Origin: Lentisphaeria bacterium UBA4640
Lineage (GTDB): Bacteria > Verrucomicrobiota > Lentisphaeria > Victivallales > UBA1829
DNA length: 33,064 nucleotides
Reading direction: 5' to 3'
Assembly: GCA_002405835.1 (NCBI GenBank)
Contig: DHMO01000067.1
Location: 1-33,064 of the forward strand
The notes beneath the pieces were generated by a model. The model saw only the letters and a program-made list of their open reading frames with translations, did not search any database and had not been told where the DNA came from. The position numbers and the translations under genes are program-made. Numbering within the stretch: position 1 is the stretch's first letter; each line of letters begins with the position of its first letter. This document shows positions 15,878 to 24,640 of the stretch, piece by piece.

Positions 15878-17944
15878 ATGAGTCTGTTTCAACTGGTTTC
15901 CGAATATGCGCCGTCGGGCGATCAGCCCGCCGCAATCAAGGCGCTTGTCGACGGATTGAAAAGCGGGCGGCACTTCCAGACCCTGCAGGGCGTGACGGGT
16001 TCGGGCAAAACCTTCACGCTCGCAAATGTCATTGCGCAGCTGGACCGTCCGGTGCTCGTTCTTTCGCACAACAAGACCCTTGCCGCCCAGCTCTACAGCG
16101 AATTCAAAGCGTTCTTTCCGCACAACGCGGTAGAATACTTCATCAGTTATTACGATTACTATCTGCCGGAATCGTACATTCCGCAGACGGATACCTACAT
16201 CGCGAAGGACGCGAGCATCAATGAGAACATCGAACGCCTGCGCCTTTCCGCCACGGCGTCGCTGATTGAACGGCGCGACGTGATTGTCGTCGCCAGCGTC
16301 TCCTGCATTTACGGTTTGGGTTCGCCGTCGGATTACGAGGATATGTGCATCGAACTGCGCACGGGCATGGAGATGAACCGCGATGTCCTGCTGGAGCATC
16401 TTGTCGCCATTCAGTACACCCGCAACGATCTCGCTCCCGAAAAGGCGCAGTTCCGCGTGCGGGGCGATTGTGTGGATGTCTTTCTCGCTCAGAAGGAGGA
16501 GTTCACGCGCATTGAATTCTGGGGCGACACCATTGAATCCATCTCCCGGTGCGATATGACAACGGGGAAGGTCCTTGCGAAACTCCAGAAGACTTTTATT
16601 TTCCCCTCGAAACTTTTCGTCATGCCGCAGGAGAAACTTGAAGCTGCGACGTCGTCCATTCTTGCCGAGATGAAGGAACGTGTGAAGGAGCTTGAAGGGC
16701 AGAACAAACTTGTGGAAGCGCAGCGCCTGTTCCAGCGCGTGAACTACGATCTGGAAATGATGCGCGAGATCGGTTACTGTTCGGGCATTGAAAACTATTC
16801 GCGTCACCTTGCCGGCCGCGCTCCGGGTTCCCGTCCGTACTGCCTGCTCGATTTCTTCCAGAAAGATTTCATTACGATGATTGACGAGTCGCATGTGACG
16901 ATTCCGCAGGTGCAGGCGATGTACCGGGCGGACCGCAACCGCAAAGTCACGCTCGTTGAACACGGCTTCCGTCTGCCCTCCGCGCTGGACAACCGTCCGC
17001 TCAAATTTGAGGAGTTTGAAAAGCTGACCGGCGACACCGTTTATGTTTCCGCCACGCCCGCGGATTACGAGCTTCAGAAATCGGGCGGAACGGTAATTGA
17101 ACAGATTGTGCGCCCGACCGGGCTGCTTGACCCCGAAGTCGAAATCCGCCCGCTCGGTTCGCAGGTTGACGACGTCATGGAGGAGATCCGCAAGACCGCC
17201 GCGCAGGGCGGAAGAACCATTGTCACCACGCTTACGAAAAAGAGCGCGGAGCGTCTCGCCGATTATCTTTCCGAGCTCGGAATGCGCGTGAAATATCTTC
17301 ACTCCGAGATCGACGCCATTGAGCGTGTCCGGATTCTCTCCGAACTGCGCGACGGCGCGTTCGACTGTCTGATCGGCATCAACCTCCTGCGCGAGGGCAT
17401 CGACTTGCCGGAGGTTCGGCTTGTTGCGATTCTCGATGCGGACAAGGAGGGTTTCCTGCGTTCCGAACGTTCGCTGATCCAGGTTGCCGGCCGCGCCGCG
17501 CGAAACGCCGAAGGCCGGGTCATTCTCTATGCGGACATCATTACCGATTCCATTAAAAAACTTCTTAAAGTCACGAAAGACCGCCGCGCGAAGCAGATCG
17601 CCTACAACGAAGCGCACCACATCACGCCGAAAACAATCATCAAGAAGAAGCGTGAAACGATCGAAGAGACCATTTTCGGATATGACGAATCGAAGGAGGA
17701 GAACAAAACCTTCCTTACGGTTGCGGAAGGACGCGCGCGCTACACCGCCGGTTCCGGACGCGGCAAGAAGAAAACGGAGAACGCAAAATCCGCGCCGCCG
17801 TTTTCGCAGATGGATGTCACGGAGATTATTTCCGAGCTGGAGCGCGAGATGATGGAGGCCGCGGAAGCGCTCGAATTCGAACGCGCCGCCGAACTGCGCG
17901 ACAAAATCCGGAAGATTGAAAAAGGAGAACTCAAATTATGCTGA
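15878..17944 (+). CDS. uvrB: Excinuclease ABC subunit B (UvrB)
   Basis: The helicase-like subunit that receives damaged DNA from UvrA and recruits UvrC. The 688-residue protein has Walker A TGSGKT (40-45), the beta-hairpin block starting YYDYYLPESYIP, the Walker B box DESH (336-339), the helicase motif VEHGFRLPSALDNRP, motif VI QVAGRAARN, and the C-terminal UvrC-binding UVR helix pair (about 649-682). The start ATG 15878 follows GAGG at 6 nt, 14 nt after the nadE stop; an upstream in-frame ATG inside nadE lacks family similarity. It overlaps the next gene by 7 nt. uvrA lies at 1394-4258 on the same strand but in a different unit. Confidence 0.98.
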   Translation: MSLFQLVSEYAPSGDQPAAIKALVDGLKSGRHFQTLQGVTGSGKTFTLANVIAQLDRPVLVLSHNKTLAAQLYSEFKAFFPHNAVEYFISYYDYYLPESYIPQTDTYIAKDASINENIERLRLSATASLIERRDVIVVASVSCIYGLGSPSDYEDMCIELRTGMEMNRDVLLEHLVAIQYTRNDLAPEKAQFRVRGDCVDVFLAQKEEFTRIEFWGDTIESISRCDMTTGKVLAKLQKTFIFPSKLFVMPQEKLEAATSSILAEMKERVKELEGQNKLVEAQRLFQRVNYDLEMMREIGYCSGIENYSRHLAGRAPGSRPYCLLDFFQKDFITMIDESHVTIPQVQAMYRADRNRKVTLVEHGFRLPSALDNRPLKFEEFEKLTGDTVYVSATPADYELQKSGGTVIEQIVRPTGLLDPEVEIRPLGSQVDDVMEEIRKTAAQGGRTIVTTLTKKSAERLADYLSELGMRVKYLHSEIDAIERVRILSELRDGAFDCLIGINLLREGIDLPEVRLVAILDADKEGFLRSERSLIQVAGRAARNAEGRVILYADIITDSIKKLLKVTKDRRAKQIAYNEAHHITPKTIIKKKRETIEETIFGYDESKEENKTFLTVAEGRARYTAGSGRGKKKTENAKSAPPFSQMDVTEIISELEREMMEAAEALEFERAAELRDKIRKIEKGELKLC

Positions 17945-18915
17945 AATATCTCTCTCTTCTGCTTCTTCCTCTTTCTGTTTTCTGCCTGAATGCGCAGGAA
18001 CAGACGGTGGAGCTTGGACGCGAATCGCGCATTGATTCCGTTCTCGCATCGGTGAACGGCGAGCCTGTGACTCTGCTCGACGTCATGCTCGAAAGCGGAC
18101 AGGATGAGAACCGTCTGGCTTCCATGTTCACCGGCGAACGCCTTTACGAGGAGACCGCGAAGGTGCGCCGCAGAATCGTGGAGGAGATTGTGATCCGCAA
18201 GCTCATTTACAACGAATATAAAGAGCATCCGTTTGACATAAAAAAACAGCATGTCGAGGACGTTGTGGATTCCATTGCCCGGAGCATGGGCGACGGTACG
18301 CGCGCCGGACTTGAACGGCGTCTCAAGTCTTTCGGCGCGACGATCCGCGAGGTCCGGGAGAAGGCGCGGGAAAAAATCGCCGTCGATGTCCTCCTGATGG
18401 AGCACTGCGACCGCCGGGTCTTCATCACTCCGCGTCAGGTTTACGAATATTACGAGGCGAACAAAGAGAAATGGACTTCTCCGGAACAGATTTCGCTTCA
18501 GCTTCTGCTCATCCGCAAGGATGCGGGGAAGGACGCCGCCGCGGTTGTGCGCGATCTGGCGAAGATGCTGGACGGCGCGGATGAAACGACTTTTTCGCGC
18601 ATCGCCCGGGAGAACACCGAGGGGCCGAATGCTTCGAACGGCGGAAAAATCGGAACGATTGAACGCTCCTCGCTCCGTCCGGAGTTCCAGTCCGCGCTGA
18701 AGGATACGGAAACTGGCACGGTCGCCGGCCCCGTCGAAACGGCGGAGGGCTTTTATTTCCTGCGCGTCGCCGAACGGATTCCGTCTGTCAAAAAGCCGTT
18801 CCGCGAGGTTGCTGAGAGCATCCGTCAGGAGCTTTTCCGGGCGGAAGTGGAGAAATTGAGAACCGAATACCGGAAGAAACTGCTGAAACTGGCGGTTGTC
18901 CGGTATTACTTCTGA
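17938..18915 (+). CDS. Exported SurA/PpiC-like peptidyl-prolyl isomerase
   Basis: A 325-residue periplasmic folding factor. The signal peptide is clear: a short basic start, a leucine-rich core, and a likely cut after A19 (LNA|QEQ). Residues 30-165 form the helical SurA-N-like chaperone region, and 181-283 a parvulin-type PPIase domain (QISLQLLLIRK, FSRIARENTEGP, GGKIGTIER, GPVETAEGFYFLRVAER). It has one parvulin domain, not the two of E. coli SurA. The start lies inside uvrB, 7 nt before its end, behind AAAGGAG. By analogy it helps outer-membrane protein folding. Its coupling to uvrB is positional only. Confidence 0.88.
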   Translation: MLKYLSLLLLPLSVFCLNAQEQTVELGRESRIDSVLASVNGEPVTLLDVMLESGQDENRLASMFTGERLYEETAKVRRRIVEEIVIRKLIYNEYKEHPFDIKKQHVEDVVDSIARSMGDGTRAGLERRLKSFGATIREVREKAREKIAVDVLLMEHCDRRVFITPRQVYEYYEANKEKWTSPEQISLQLLLIRKDAGKDAAAVVRDLAKMLDGADETTFSRIARENTEGPNASNGGKIGTIERSSLRPEFQSALKDTETGTVAGPVETAEGFYFLRVAERIPSVKKPFREVAESIRQELFRAEVEKLRTEYRKKLLKLAVVRYYF

Positions 18916-18943
18916 TAAAAGAAACACAAAAAAAGGGTATGGT

Positions 18944-20950
18944 ATGAACAAAAGCATTACTTTTTCGTTTCCTCTGGAGCGTCCGCACTGCGGCGTCCCG
19001 ATGGCGAACGGCAACTTCGGAGCTCTGGTCTGGGGCAAGGACACGCTCAATCTCACGGTCAATCAGAACGACCTCTGGGACCACCGGGGCGGCGAGCTGA
19101 TCGACGAACGCGACTCGTACAGCCGTCTGGTTGAATACGCCGAAGCTCACCATTTCGATCATTCTCTGAACGAAACGCTGCACCGCACACAGACGTTTGA
19201 AGGACGTCCCCGCCGCCTGGCGGTCGGACGTTTCGATTTCCACTTTGCGGACGGCGTCCTCCCCGTGACCGCGGAGCTGACCTATGCGACCGGAACGCTG
19301 CGTGTGACTCTGAGTTCGGGCGCGTCCGTTTCGCTCGTCGTCGCGCTGAAACAGAACATCATGTATGTGGATGATCCGTCGCACGCAATCACGCGCGTTT
19401 CGCTGCATCCCGCATCCGATTTCCCGAAAGTCCGCGATTTCAACGGGAAACGCGGCGTTGCTCCGTATGAACTGCTGGAAGACGGCTGGCGGATCGTTCT
19501 TCCGGAAGATCCCGGCATGACCTTCCGCGCCGTCCGCACGGATTACGGATTCAAAGTTTTTACGGACAGCGACGGCGACGATTCCAGCCGTGCGGAGCAG
19601 ATCGCTTTCGCCGCGGACTGGTGGGGTAAGTTCTGCGCGAAAACCGCCCGTGTCACCACGCCCGACGCCTGGTGGAACCGGTTCTACGACTTCAATATCT
19701 ACAAGCTCGGCGCGGCGACTTGTCCGTTCGGCAAGGCGAGCGGTCTTCAGGGACCGTGGCATGAGGAGTATCAGGAAGCCAAGTGGTCCGGAGATTTCCA
19801 TTTCAACGTCAACGTCCAGATGATTTACGGTCCGCTTGCCCAGCTTGGCGTTCCGGAACACATGCTTCCGCTGTTCGATCTGATCGAATCCCCCGCGTTC
19901 CAGTCGGCGATGAAGCACAATGCGCGCGCTCTCTTCGGTGTGGACGATGCGCTCTGGCAGACCCATGCGGTGGACGACCGCGGCATTCAGTGCGGCTGGA
20001 TCAGCATGGGTTCGGTCATGGATCCCGCGTGCGGCGCATGGACTGCTCTGCTCTATTACGATTACTGGCGCACGACGGGGGACATCACGTTCCTGCGCGA
20101 CCGCGCGTATCCTTACATTTACGGTATCATGCGCGGCTACGAGGAGATGCTCCGCGACTTCAATATTCCGCTCGCGATTTCCGCGGAGTATGCGTGTTCG
20201 AATCCGGACATGACCACGGTTGCCGGACGCAATCCTTCGTATCAGCTCGCGGCAATCCGCAGACTGGCGATGATTCTGATTGAGATTTCCACCGTACTCA
20301 AGCGTGAAGAACGCCCCGTCTGGCGTCAGATTCTCGACCGCGTTCCGGCCTATTCGGTTGTCGGAGGCTACGATTATTACGGCGGATGCTCCGAAAAGCG
20401 CATCGGAATCTGGGAAGGGCAGGATCTTGCGAACTGTCACCGTCACCACTCGCACCTCGGTTCGATCTGGCCGTTCGATTCGCTCCCGGAGCATCCCGAT
20501 GCGGAGATGGAGGAGATTGTCGCCAACTCCATTGACCACTGGATTGCGATGGGCTTCGGACAGTGGAGCGAATGGTGCATTCCGTGGGCGAACATCATCT
20601 ACACCCGCATGGGGCTGCATGAAGCTCCGATGCAGCTGTTCAGCATCTGGCGCGAGATTTTCATCAACGAGGGGCTCTGCACGGTTTATCTGCCGCGCAT
20701 GCTGAGTCTGATCGCTCACCGCCGCCATGACATCGCGAAGCCGAAAGCGGACAATGAAGTCATGCAGCTGGACGGCTGCGGCGGGTTCCTGGACGCGTTC
20801 ACCCAGATGTGCGCCTATTCGCGGTTCGGCAAGCTCCACCTGTTTCAGGGAATGCCGGACAAGTGGCAGGATGTTTCGATTGAGAACCTGCTTCTCCCCG
20901 GCGGAAAGCGTCTTTCCGCTCAGAGAAACGGCAAAACGGAACTGGTCTGA
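18944..20950 (+). CDS. GH95-like six-hairpin glycoside hydrolase, cytoplasmic
   Basis: A 668-residue (alpha/alpha)6-barrel glycosidase related to GH95 (alpha-L-fucosidase/galactosidase). Landmarks are the N-terminal MANGNFGALVWG and LNLTVNQNDLWDHR, the beta-sandwich through about residue 210, and the catalytic-barrel motif SGDFHFNVNVQM (282-293), the GH95-type W-x-GD-x-H-x-N-x-N-x-Q signature. The active-site residues are not fully verifiable by eye, and substrate specificity may differ from fucosidases. There is no signal peptide, so the substrate would be imported or cytosolic. The start ATG 18944 has AAAGGG about 7 nt upstream; a longer reading from 18896 would lie inside the isomerase gene. 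It is last in the nadE operon, 28 nt after the isomerase. Confidence 0.82.
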   Translation: MNKSITFSFPLERPHCGVPMANGNFGALVWGKDTLNLTVNQNDLWDHRGGELIDERDSYSRLVEYAEAHHFDHSLNETLHRTQTFEGRPRRLAVGRFDFHFADGVLPVTAELTYATGTLRVTLSSGASVSLVVALKQNIMYVDDPSHAITRVSLHPASDFPKVRDFNGKRGVAPYELLEDGWRIVLPEDPGMTFRAVRTDYGFKVFTDSDGDDSSRAEQIAFAADWWGKFCAKTARVTTPDAWWNRFYDFNIYKLGAATCPFGKASGLQGPWHEEYQEAKWSGDFHFNVNVQMIYGPLAQLGVPEHMLPLFDLIESPAFQSAMKHNARALFGVDDALWQTHAVDDRGIQCGWISMGSVMDPACGAWTALLYYDYWRTTGDITFLRDRAYPYIYGIMRGYEEMLRDFNIPLAISAEYACSNPDMTTVAGRNPSYQLAAIRRLAMILIEISTVLKREERPVWRQILDRVPAYSVVGGYDYYGGCSEKRIGIWEGQDLANCHRHHSHLGSIWPFDSLPEHPDAEMEEIVANSIDHWIAMGFGQWSEWCIPWANIIYTRMGLHEAPMQLFSIWREIFINEGLCTVYLPRMLSLIAHRRHDIAKPKADNEVMQLDGCGGFLDAFTQMCAYSRFGKLHLFQGMPDKWQDVSIENLLLPGGKRLSAQRNGKTELV

Positions 20951-20960
20951 TTCAGTTCCG
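20937..20960 (-). terminator. Terminator between the GH95-like gene and the kinase gene
   Basis: Perfect 8-bp arms CGGAACTG / CAGTTCCG with an 8-nt loop lie at the junction of two convergent genes. On the minus strand TTTT follows immediately, so it should end the sigma-kinase operon. On the plus strand no T-run follows, but the hairpin could still work weakly. Confidence 0.6.
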
Positions 20961-20962
20961 GC

Positions 20963-22549
20963 TTATTGCGCGGCATGATCCGCGAGCAGCCCGGCAAGAT
21001 TCGGAAGAAGAATGTTGTCGGGCTGAATTTTGTACAGCCGCCGCATTGCATCGGCCGCGGCGTCATAATCTTTTTGCAGATAGTGAATCTGGAACTGGAC
21101 GATGTAGGGACCGTAGAAGTAAGGCGCGAGCTTTTCCGCGCGGCGGGCGAAGAGCAGGGCGTCGTCAAATCTCTGTTCCCGTGTGAGCTGAAGCGCAAGA
21201 CGGATCCAGCAGATCGCCGCCGAAACGCGGTTCAGTCCGGAAATGTCGAATTCCTTGAGATCCTGAAGAATTTTTTCCGCCTTTTCCGCATTTCCCTGCC
21301 GGCGGGCGACCCTGTAATAGAGAACGAGCATGGAGGGGCAGAGCTCCTCCTTTTCACTCATCAGCAGAGTTCGTTTGACGATGTTTTCCTGCTGTTCGGG
21401 CGGTTTGAGCGAATCCAGCGATTCGAGAAAATCGCGCAGCATAAACTGCATGTCGTTTTTCGGATGATAGACTCTGAGCCAGGCGAGGTGGTCGGAGAGT
21501 GTGCGGCAGTAATCGCGGAATTCGGGATTTTTCGCGAGTTCGGGGGAGTGTTCCCGCAGATTTTTCAGGGAGTTGAACGTGTTCTCCAGATTCCATTCGG
21601 ACGCCGCTGCGCGGAGTGCATGGAAACGGTTGAGCGCAGTCTTTTCCGGAATGCGCTGCATCCGTGCCGCCGCCTTCGGTTTGAAATAGAAAAACACGAG
21701 CGCGAGGAGCAGGAGAATCAGCAGCGGAGTTGAAACGGCGTTTGCGGTCCGCAGTCGGGAGCGCCATGTCGGGCGGTTCCGGAGATTCTCAATGTCGCGC
21801 CGGATCTGTGCGATGCTCTGATAGCGGCGTTCAGGCGATTCCGAACAGCATTTCAGCGCGATCCGGTTGAGCGCGGCGACCTTGCGGAGCTTGAGTCCGG
21901 AGGGCAGAACGGGGAAATCGGAGGCGTCCATTCCGGAATAGAGACAGTAGATGATTTTTCCGATGGCATAGATATCCGCAGCAATGCCGTCGGCGTCGTT
22001 CCATGTCGGACGGTATCCTGCGGTTCCGCCGTGAGCCGGTTCGAGGATCGGCGCCATGAGCCCAGGATCGCCGATTTTGAGTCTGCCGTGCAGGAAGAGA
22101 ATGTTTTCGGGCTTCAGATCATGATGAGCGATTCCGTTTGCATGAAGCTGTTCGACCCCTTCGAGGATGCCGGCGATGCAGGTGAGCATTTCCTCTTTGG
22201 TGAGCTTGCGCGCGTAAATGCGATACGCGAGGGTGTCGGGATTGTAGCGCGACTGCACGTCGCCCGTATCATCTGCGAGCTCGGTGACATAGTAAAGATA
22301 TTCGTTTGTCTTTCCGATGTAAAGGATGTCGAGAAGGTTTTCGTGCCGGTTTGCGACATTCCGGTAGAGAGAGATTGCGTTTTTCTCCGCTTCGATGTGT
22401 TCTCTGCTGCGTCCGCGCACGAGATCGATGATTCGGATTGCGCGCCGGATTCCGTCGTAATCGATGCCGAGCCAGACTGTGCTGCTTCCGCCCTGACCGC
22501 ATTGCTCCACAATATTGAAATCGGGGATGTACGGTGTCTTCTGGGGCAT
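20963..22549 (-). CDS. Membrane-anchored Ser/Thr protein kinase with atypical catalytic motifs
   Basis: A 528-residue PVC-type kinase. The cytoplasmic domain spans about residues 10-258: glycine loop GQGGSSTVW (18-26), catalytic loop HHDLKPEN (142-149, H-x-D present), and D192 of the DIYAIG helix. Two key positions deviate. The lysine of VAIK reads AIR (R39), and the DFG motif reads DPG (161-163). One transmembrane helix (272-289) is followed by a helical region of about 240 residues with TPR-like character, outside the membrane if the N-terminus is cytoplasmic. It starts 2 nt after the sigma factor stop, so kinase and sigma are made together. Kinase-ECF pairs are a known PVC arrangement. Whether this one is catalytically active is open. 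Confidence 0.88.
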   Translation of the reverse strand: MPQKTPYIPDFNIVEQCGQGGSSTVWLGIDYDGIRRAIRIIDLVRGRSREHIEAEKNAISLYRNVANRHENLLDILYIGKTNEYLYYVTELADDTGDVQSRYNPDTLAYRIYARKLTKEEMLTCIAGILEGVEQLHANGIAHHDLKPENILFLHGRLKIGDPGLMAPILEPAHGGTAGYRPTWNDADGIAADIYAIGKIIYCLYSGMDASDFPVLPSGLKLRKVAALNRIALKCCSESPERRYQSIAQIRRDIENLRNRPTWRSRLRTANAVSTPLLILLLLALVFFYFKPKAAARMQRIPEKTALNRFHALRAAASEWNLENTFNSLKNLREHSPELAKNPEFRDYCRTLSDHLAWLRVYHPKNDMQFMLRDFLESLDSLKPPEQQENIVKRTLLMSEKEELCPSMLVLYYRVARRQGNAEKAEKILQDLKEFDISGLNRVSAAICWIRLALQLTREQRFDDALLFARRAEKLAPYFYGPYIVQFQIHYLQKDYDAAADAMRRLYKIQPDNILLPNLAGLLADHAAQ

Positions 22550-22551
22550 GG

Positions 22552-23106
22552 TCAGACGTCCAGTTCTTTTGCATTCTGCCGCAGTTTTTCCTCCATGCGC
22601 TGCCGGATGGAGTAGACGGTTGCCTTCGGGAGTCCGAGGAATTCAGCGGTTTCGCGCACGCTCCGGTTCTGGATTTCGAGCATGTGGAAGAGCTGATAAT
22701 GTTCCGCGGAGGATTCTTCTTTGAGTTTCCGGAGACTTTCTTTTTTGATGTAGTCCTGCCATTCCGCTTCGTAGAGGTCGTCGAGATGAGCCTCATCGGG
22801 TGTGAAATCGCGGACTTTTGCCTGTTTGTAAAGATTGCGCAGCATATCGTTTGCGCGAGCGCGGATGATGGTTCTGAGGTAATCGCGGAAGCGGCCTTTT
22901 GAGCTGTCATACGAGAAAGTTGCGGATTGTTTGAAGACGGAGATCATGACATTCTGTACAAGATCGTCGAGGGAGTTTTCGGAGATGCCGCAGTCTCTTC
23001 CATGCAGTTTGATGAGCGGTTGATATTGCTGGAAAAAGCGGTTCCACGCCGGAGAATGTCCGTCTCCGATATTGTTCACGACGCTGAAATGTGTAGTAAA
23101 GCTCAT
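22552..23106 (-). CDS. ECF-type RNA polymerase sigma factor
   Basis: A 184-residue sigma-70 family factor with only regions 2 and 4. Region 2 covers about residues 20-95 (SLDDLVQNVMISVF core-binding helix, then GRFRDYLRTIIRARANDMLR for -10 contact). Region 4 covers about 125-180, with the helix-turn-helix SVRETAEFLGLPKATVYSIRQRMEEKL (148-174 region). I chose ATG 23106 because GGGGGGA lies 6-8 nt upstream; a longer frame would start inside the promoter leader. No anti-sigma gene is present. The co-transcribed kinase is the likely regulator, as proposed for other PVC ECF-kinase pairs. Confidence 0.92.
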   Translation of the reverse strand: MSFTTHFSVVNNIGDGHSPAWNRFFQQYQPLIKLHGRDCGISENSLDDLVQNVMISVFKQSATFSYDSSKGRFRDYLRTIIRARANDMLRNLYKQAKVRDFTPDEAHLDDLYEAEWQDYIKKESLRKLKEESSAEHYQLFHMLEIQNRSVRETAEFLGLPKATVYSIRQRMEEKLRQNAKELDV

Positions 23107-23127
23107 AGTCGTCCCCCCGTTTACAAT

Positions 23128-23149
23128 GTTCCGGCCGACCCGCCGGAAC
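23128..23149 (-). promoter_or_regulatory. Palindrome at the 5' end of the sigma-kinase mRNA
   Basis: Perfect 8-bp arms GTTCCGGC / GCCGGAAC around 6 bp. Given the -10 at 23157-23162, transcription should start near 23150, so the transcript would begin with this hairpin. It may be an operator or an mRNA-protecting structure. Confidence 0.5.
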
Positions 23150-23156
23150 TGTAACC

Positions 23157-23185
23157 AATATAACACGAATAAACAGAATTGTCAA
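23157..23185 (-). promoter_or_regulatory. Promoter of the ECF sigma-kinase operon
   Basis: On the minus strand, a perfect TTGACA (23185-23180), an exact 17-bp spacer and TATATT (23162-23157). This is the best housekeeping-type promoter in the window, so the ECF factor appears to be expressed by the vegetative sigma factor rather than solely by itself. Confidence 0.8.
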
Positions 23186-23236
23186 ATTTTTACGAGACAA
23201 AATTTGCGTTTATCCTGGAATTTTTTTATAAAAGGG

Positions 23237-23266
23237 GGAAAAGACCTGCTTCAACAGATCTTTTCC
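23237..23266 (-). terminator. Rho-independent terminator of the dynamin operon
   Basis: Arms GGAAAAGATCT (23266-23256) and AGGTCTTTTCC (23247-23237) pair over 11 bp with one G-U and an 8-nt loop. They are followed by CCCTTTTAT and lie 6 nt after the DUF445 stop codon. It isolates the operon from the downstream sigma promoter. Confidence 0.75.
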
Positions 23267-23272
23267 GGAAGT

Positions 23273-24592
23273 TCAAACAAAAAGCTGAAGCAGCCCGATG
23301 ACCAATCCCAGAATGTAGCCGAGCACCTGAATGGCGCCTAAGTGCTGGGCCGCGATGGAGTTGATCATTTCATGGAACTCCTTGACGTCCTGTTTTTCCA
23401 CCGCTTCGGAAATTCTGCGGGAGAGATTGAGTTTTGCGATAACTTTGTCTTTGCCCTGTTTGCGGATGAACGCTTCTATCTGTGGGCGCGACGCCGGAAG
23501 CAGATCGTGTTCAACCCAGCTCCAGAGCTTTTCCGAATCAATGATGGAATTGATCATGGACGGGATGGCTTTCTGCAGATATTCATGGAGCCATGCCTGA
23601 AGTTTTGTTTTCATGGAGATAATAAAAACGTTGATTTTGTCGGAGATCTCCGGTGACTGCAGCCACTTGTTGACCTGTCCGATCAGAGATTGAAGTTCCT
23701 CCTGAAGCATATCGGAAGTTTCTTTTTCTCCGAGTTTGTCGCTCAGATAATTCTGGATATCATTCCATTCAATGAAATTGACCAATCCCTGCGCGAGAGG
23801 CTCTGCTCCGAAGCCGAACGGGAGATGTTTTTCCAGATAATGGAAACATGCCTCCTGCACCTCTGTTTTAAGAACAGCAGTCAGTTCCGGTGCCCGGTCC
23901 TGCAGACGCCTGATGATGTGTCCGGCAATTAGATTGCGGTGTTCCTCTTTCTGCAGAAACGGTTCGACTTCCGCTTCCCAAAACCCCCGGATTTTATCCT
24001 GTGTAAACAGATTGCCGGCGGCGGAATAAATTTCTTTTTCTATTTGCGGCTGAAGTGTGTCGGTGATATTTTTCTGATAGGTGTGCAGAAGTTTCTGTAC
24101 AGAAGTCCGGACTTCGGCGATGACATCAGGAGATTGAGTGAGACTCATGACCATGTCACAGAGTTCATCTGCAAGCTTTTCCGGATTCAGCAATTTCGTT
24201 TCGATCTGTTTTCCGAGTTCATCGCCGATTTTATTTTTGTTCTTTGGAATAAGCCCCTGTTTCCAGTATCCCAGGGTGATGAGGCTGAGCGGATGTTTCC
24301 GGTTCCGGACATACGGCTTGAACAGCATTTCAATCGCTATGTAGTTTGTGATGTACCCGACCGCGGCGGAAAGGAGAACATTGATGGTCGGATGCACCCA
24401 GGATGGTATACTCCATCCGCAGCGGGAGGCGGCAATCTGGAACGGAAGCAGAACCAATACCGTGAAGATGCTTGCCGGGAAGCAGAAAAGCTCCAGCCCG
24501 GCGAAAATGCGCTGTTCCTTGTCAAGTTTTTTGTTTGTGAGAATATGCCAGCGGGAAGAAAAGTTGTTTTCTGTGTTTTGCATAGTTTTCAT
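23273..24592 (-). CDS. DUF445 family membrane protein
   Basis: A 439-residue protein of the DUF445 (YheB/YjiN-like) family, function unknown. Hydrophobic helices lie at about residues 31-55 and 67-91, the latter containing the family motif GYITNYIAIEMLFKPY. The motif GLIPKNKNKIGDELG (113-127) follows. Residues 130-410 are long amphipathic helices rich in charged residues, and a terminal helix at 421-439 (IQVLGYILGLVIGLLQLFV) re-enters the membrane. This gives a membrane-tethered helical rod with both ends anchored. It is last in the dynamin operon, 48 nt after the coiled-coil gene and before a strong terminator. In Bacillus the YheB relative is a sporulation-associated membrane protein; here a role as membrane partner of the GTPases is inferred. 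Confidence 0.85.
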   Translation of the reverse strand: MKTMQNTENNFSSRWHILTNKKLDKEQRIFAGLELFCFPASIFTVLVLLPFQIAASRCGWSIPSWVHPTINVLLSAAVGYITNYIAIEMLFKPYVRNRKHPLSLITLGYWKQGLIPKNKNKIGDELGKQIETKLLNPEKLADELCDMVMSLTQSPDVIAEVRTSVQKLLHTYQKNITDTLQPQIEKEIYSAAGNLFTQDKIRGFWEAEVEPFLQKEEHRNLIAGHIIRRLQDRAPELTAVLKTEVQEACFHYLEKHLPFGFGAEPLAQGLVNFIEWNDIQNYLSDKLGEKETSDMLQEELQSLIGQVNKWLQSPEISDKINVFIISMKTKLQAWLHEYLQKAIPSMINSIIDSEKLWSWVEHDLLPASRPQIEAFIRKQGKDKVIAKLNLSRRISEAVEKQDVKEFHEMINSIAAQHLGAIQVLGYILGLVIGLLQLFV

Positions 24593-24640
24593 TTCTCTGT
24601 TCAGTGGAGTTTCTGTTCATCGGCCGGTTGCAGATACGCT

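Noticed and set aside
13653..15935. 760-codon open frame opposite nadE
   Set aside because: The sense strand encodes an intact NAD synthetase with all catalytic residues; the antisense protein has no recognisable motif.
15671..17620. 649-codon open frame opposite uvrB
   Set aside because: Same reason: sense-strand UvrB is complete; the antisense reading shows no domain.
18788..20839. 683-codon open frame opposite the GH95-like gene
   Set aside because: Composition artefact; sense strand has clear glycosidase motifs and a good start.
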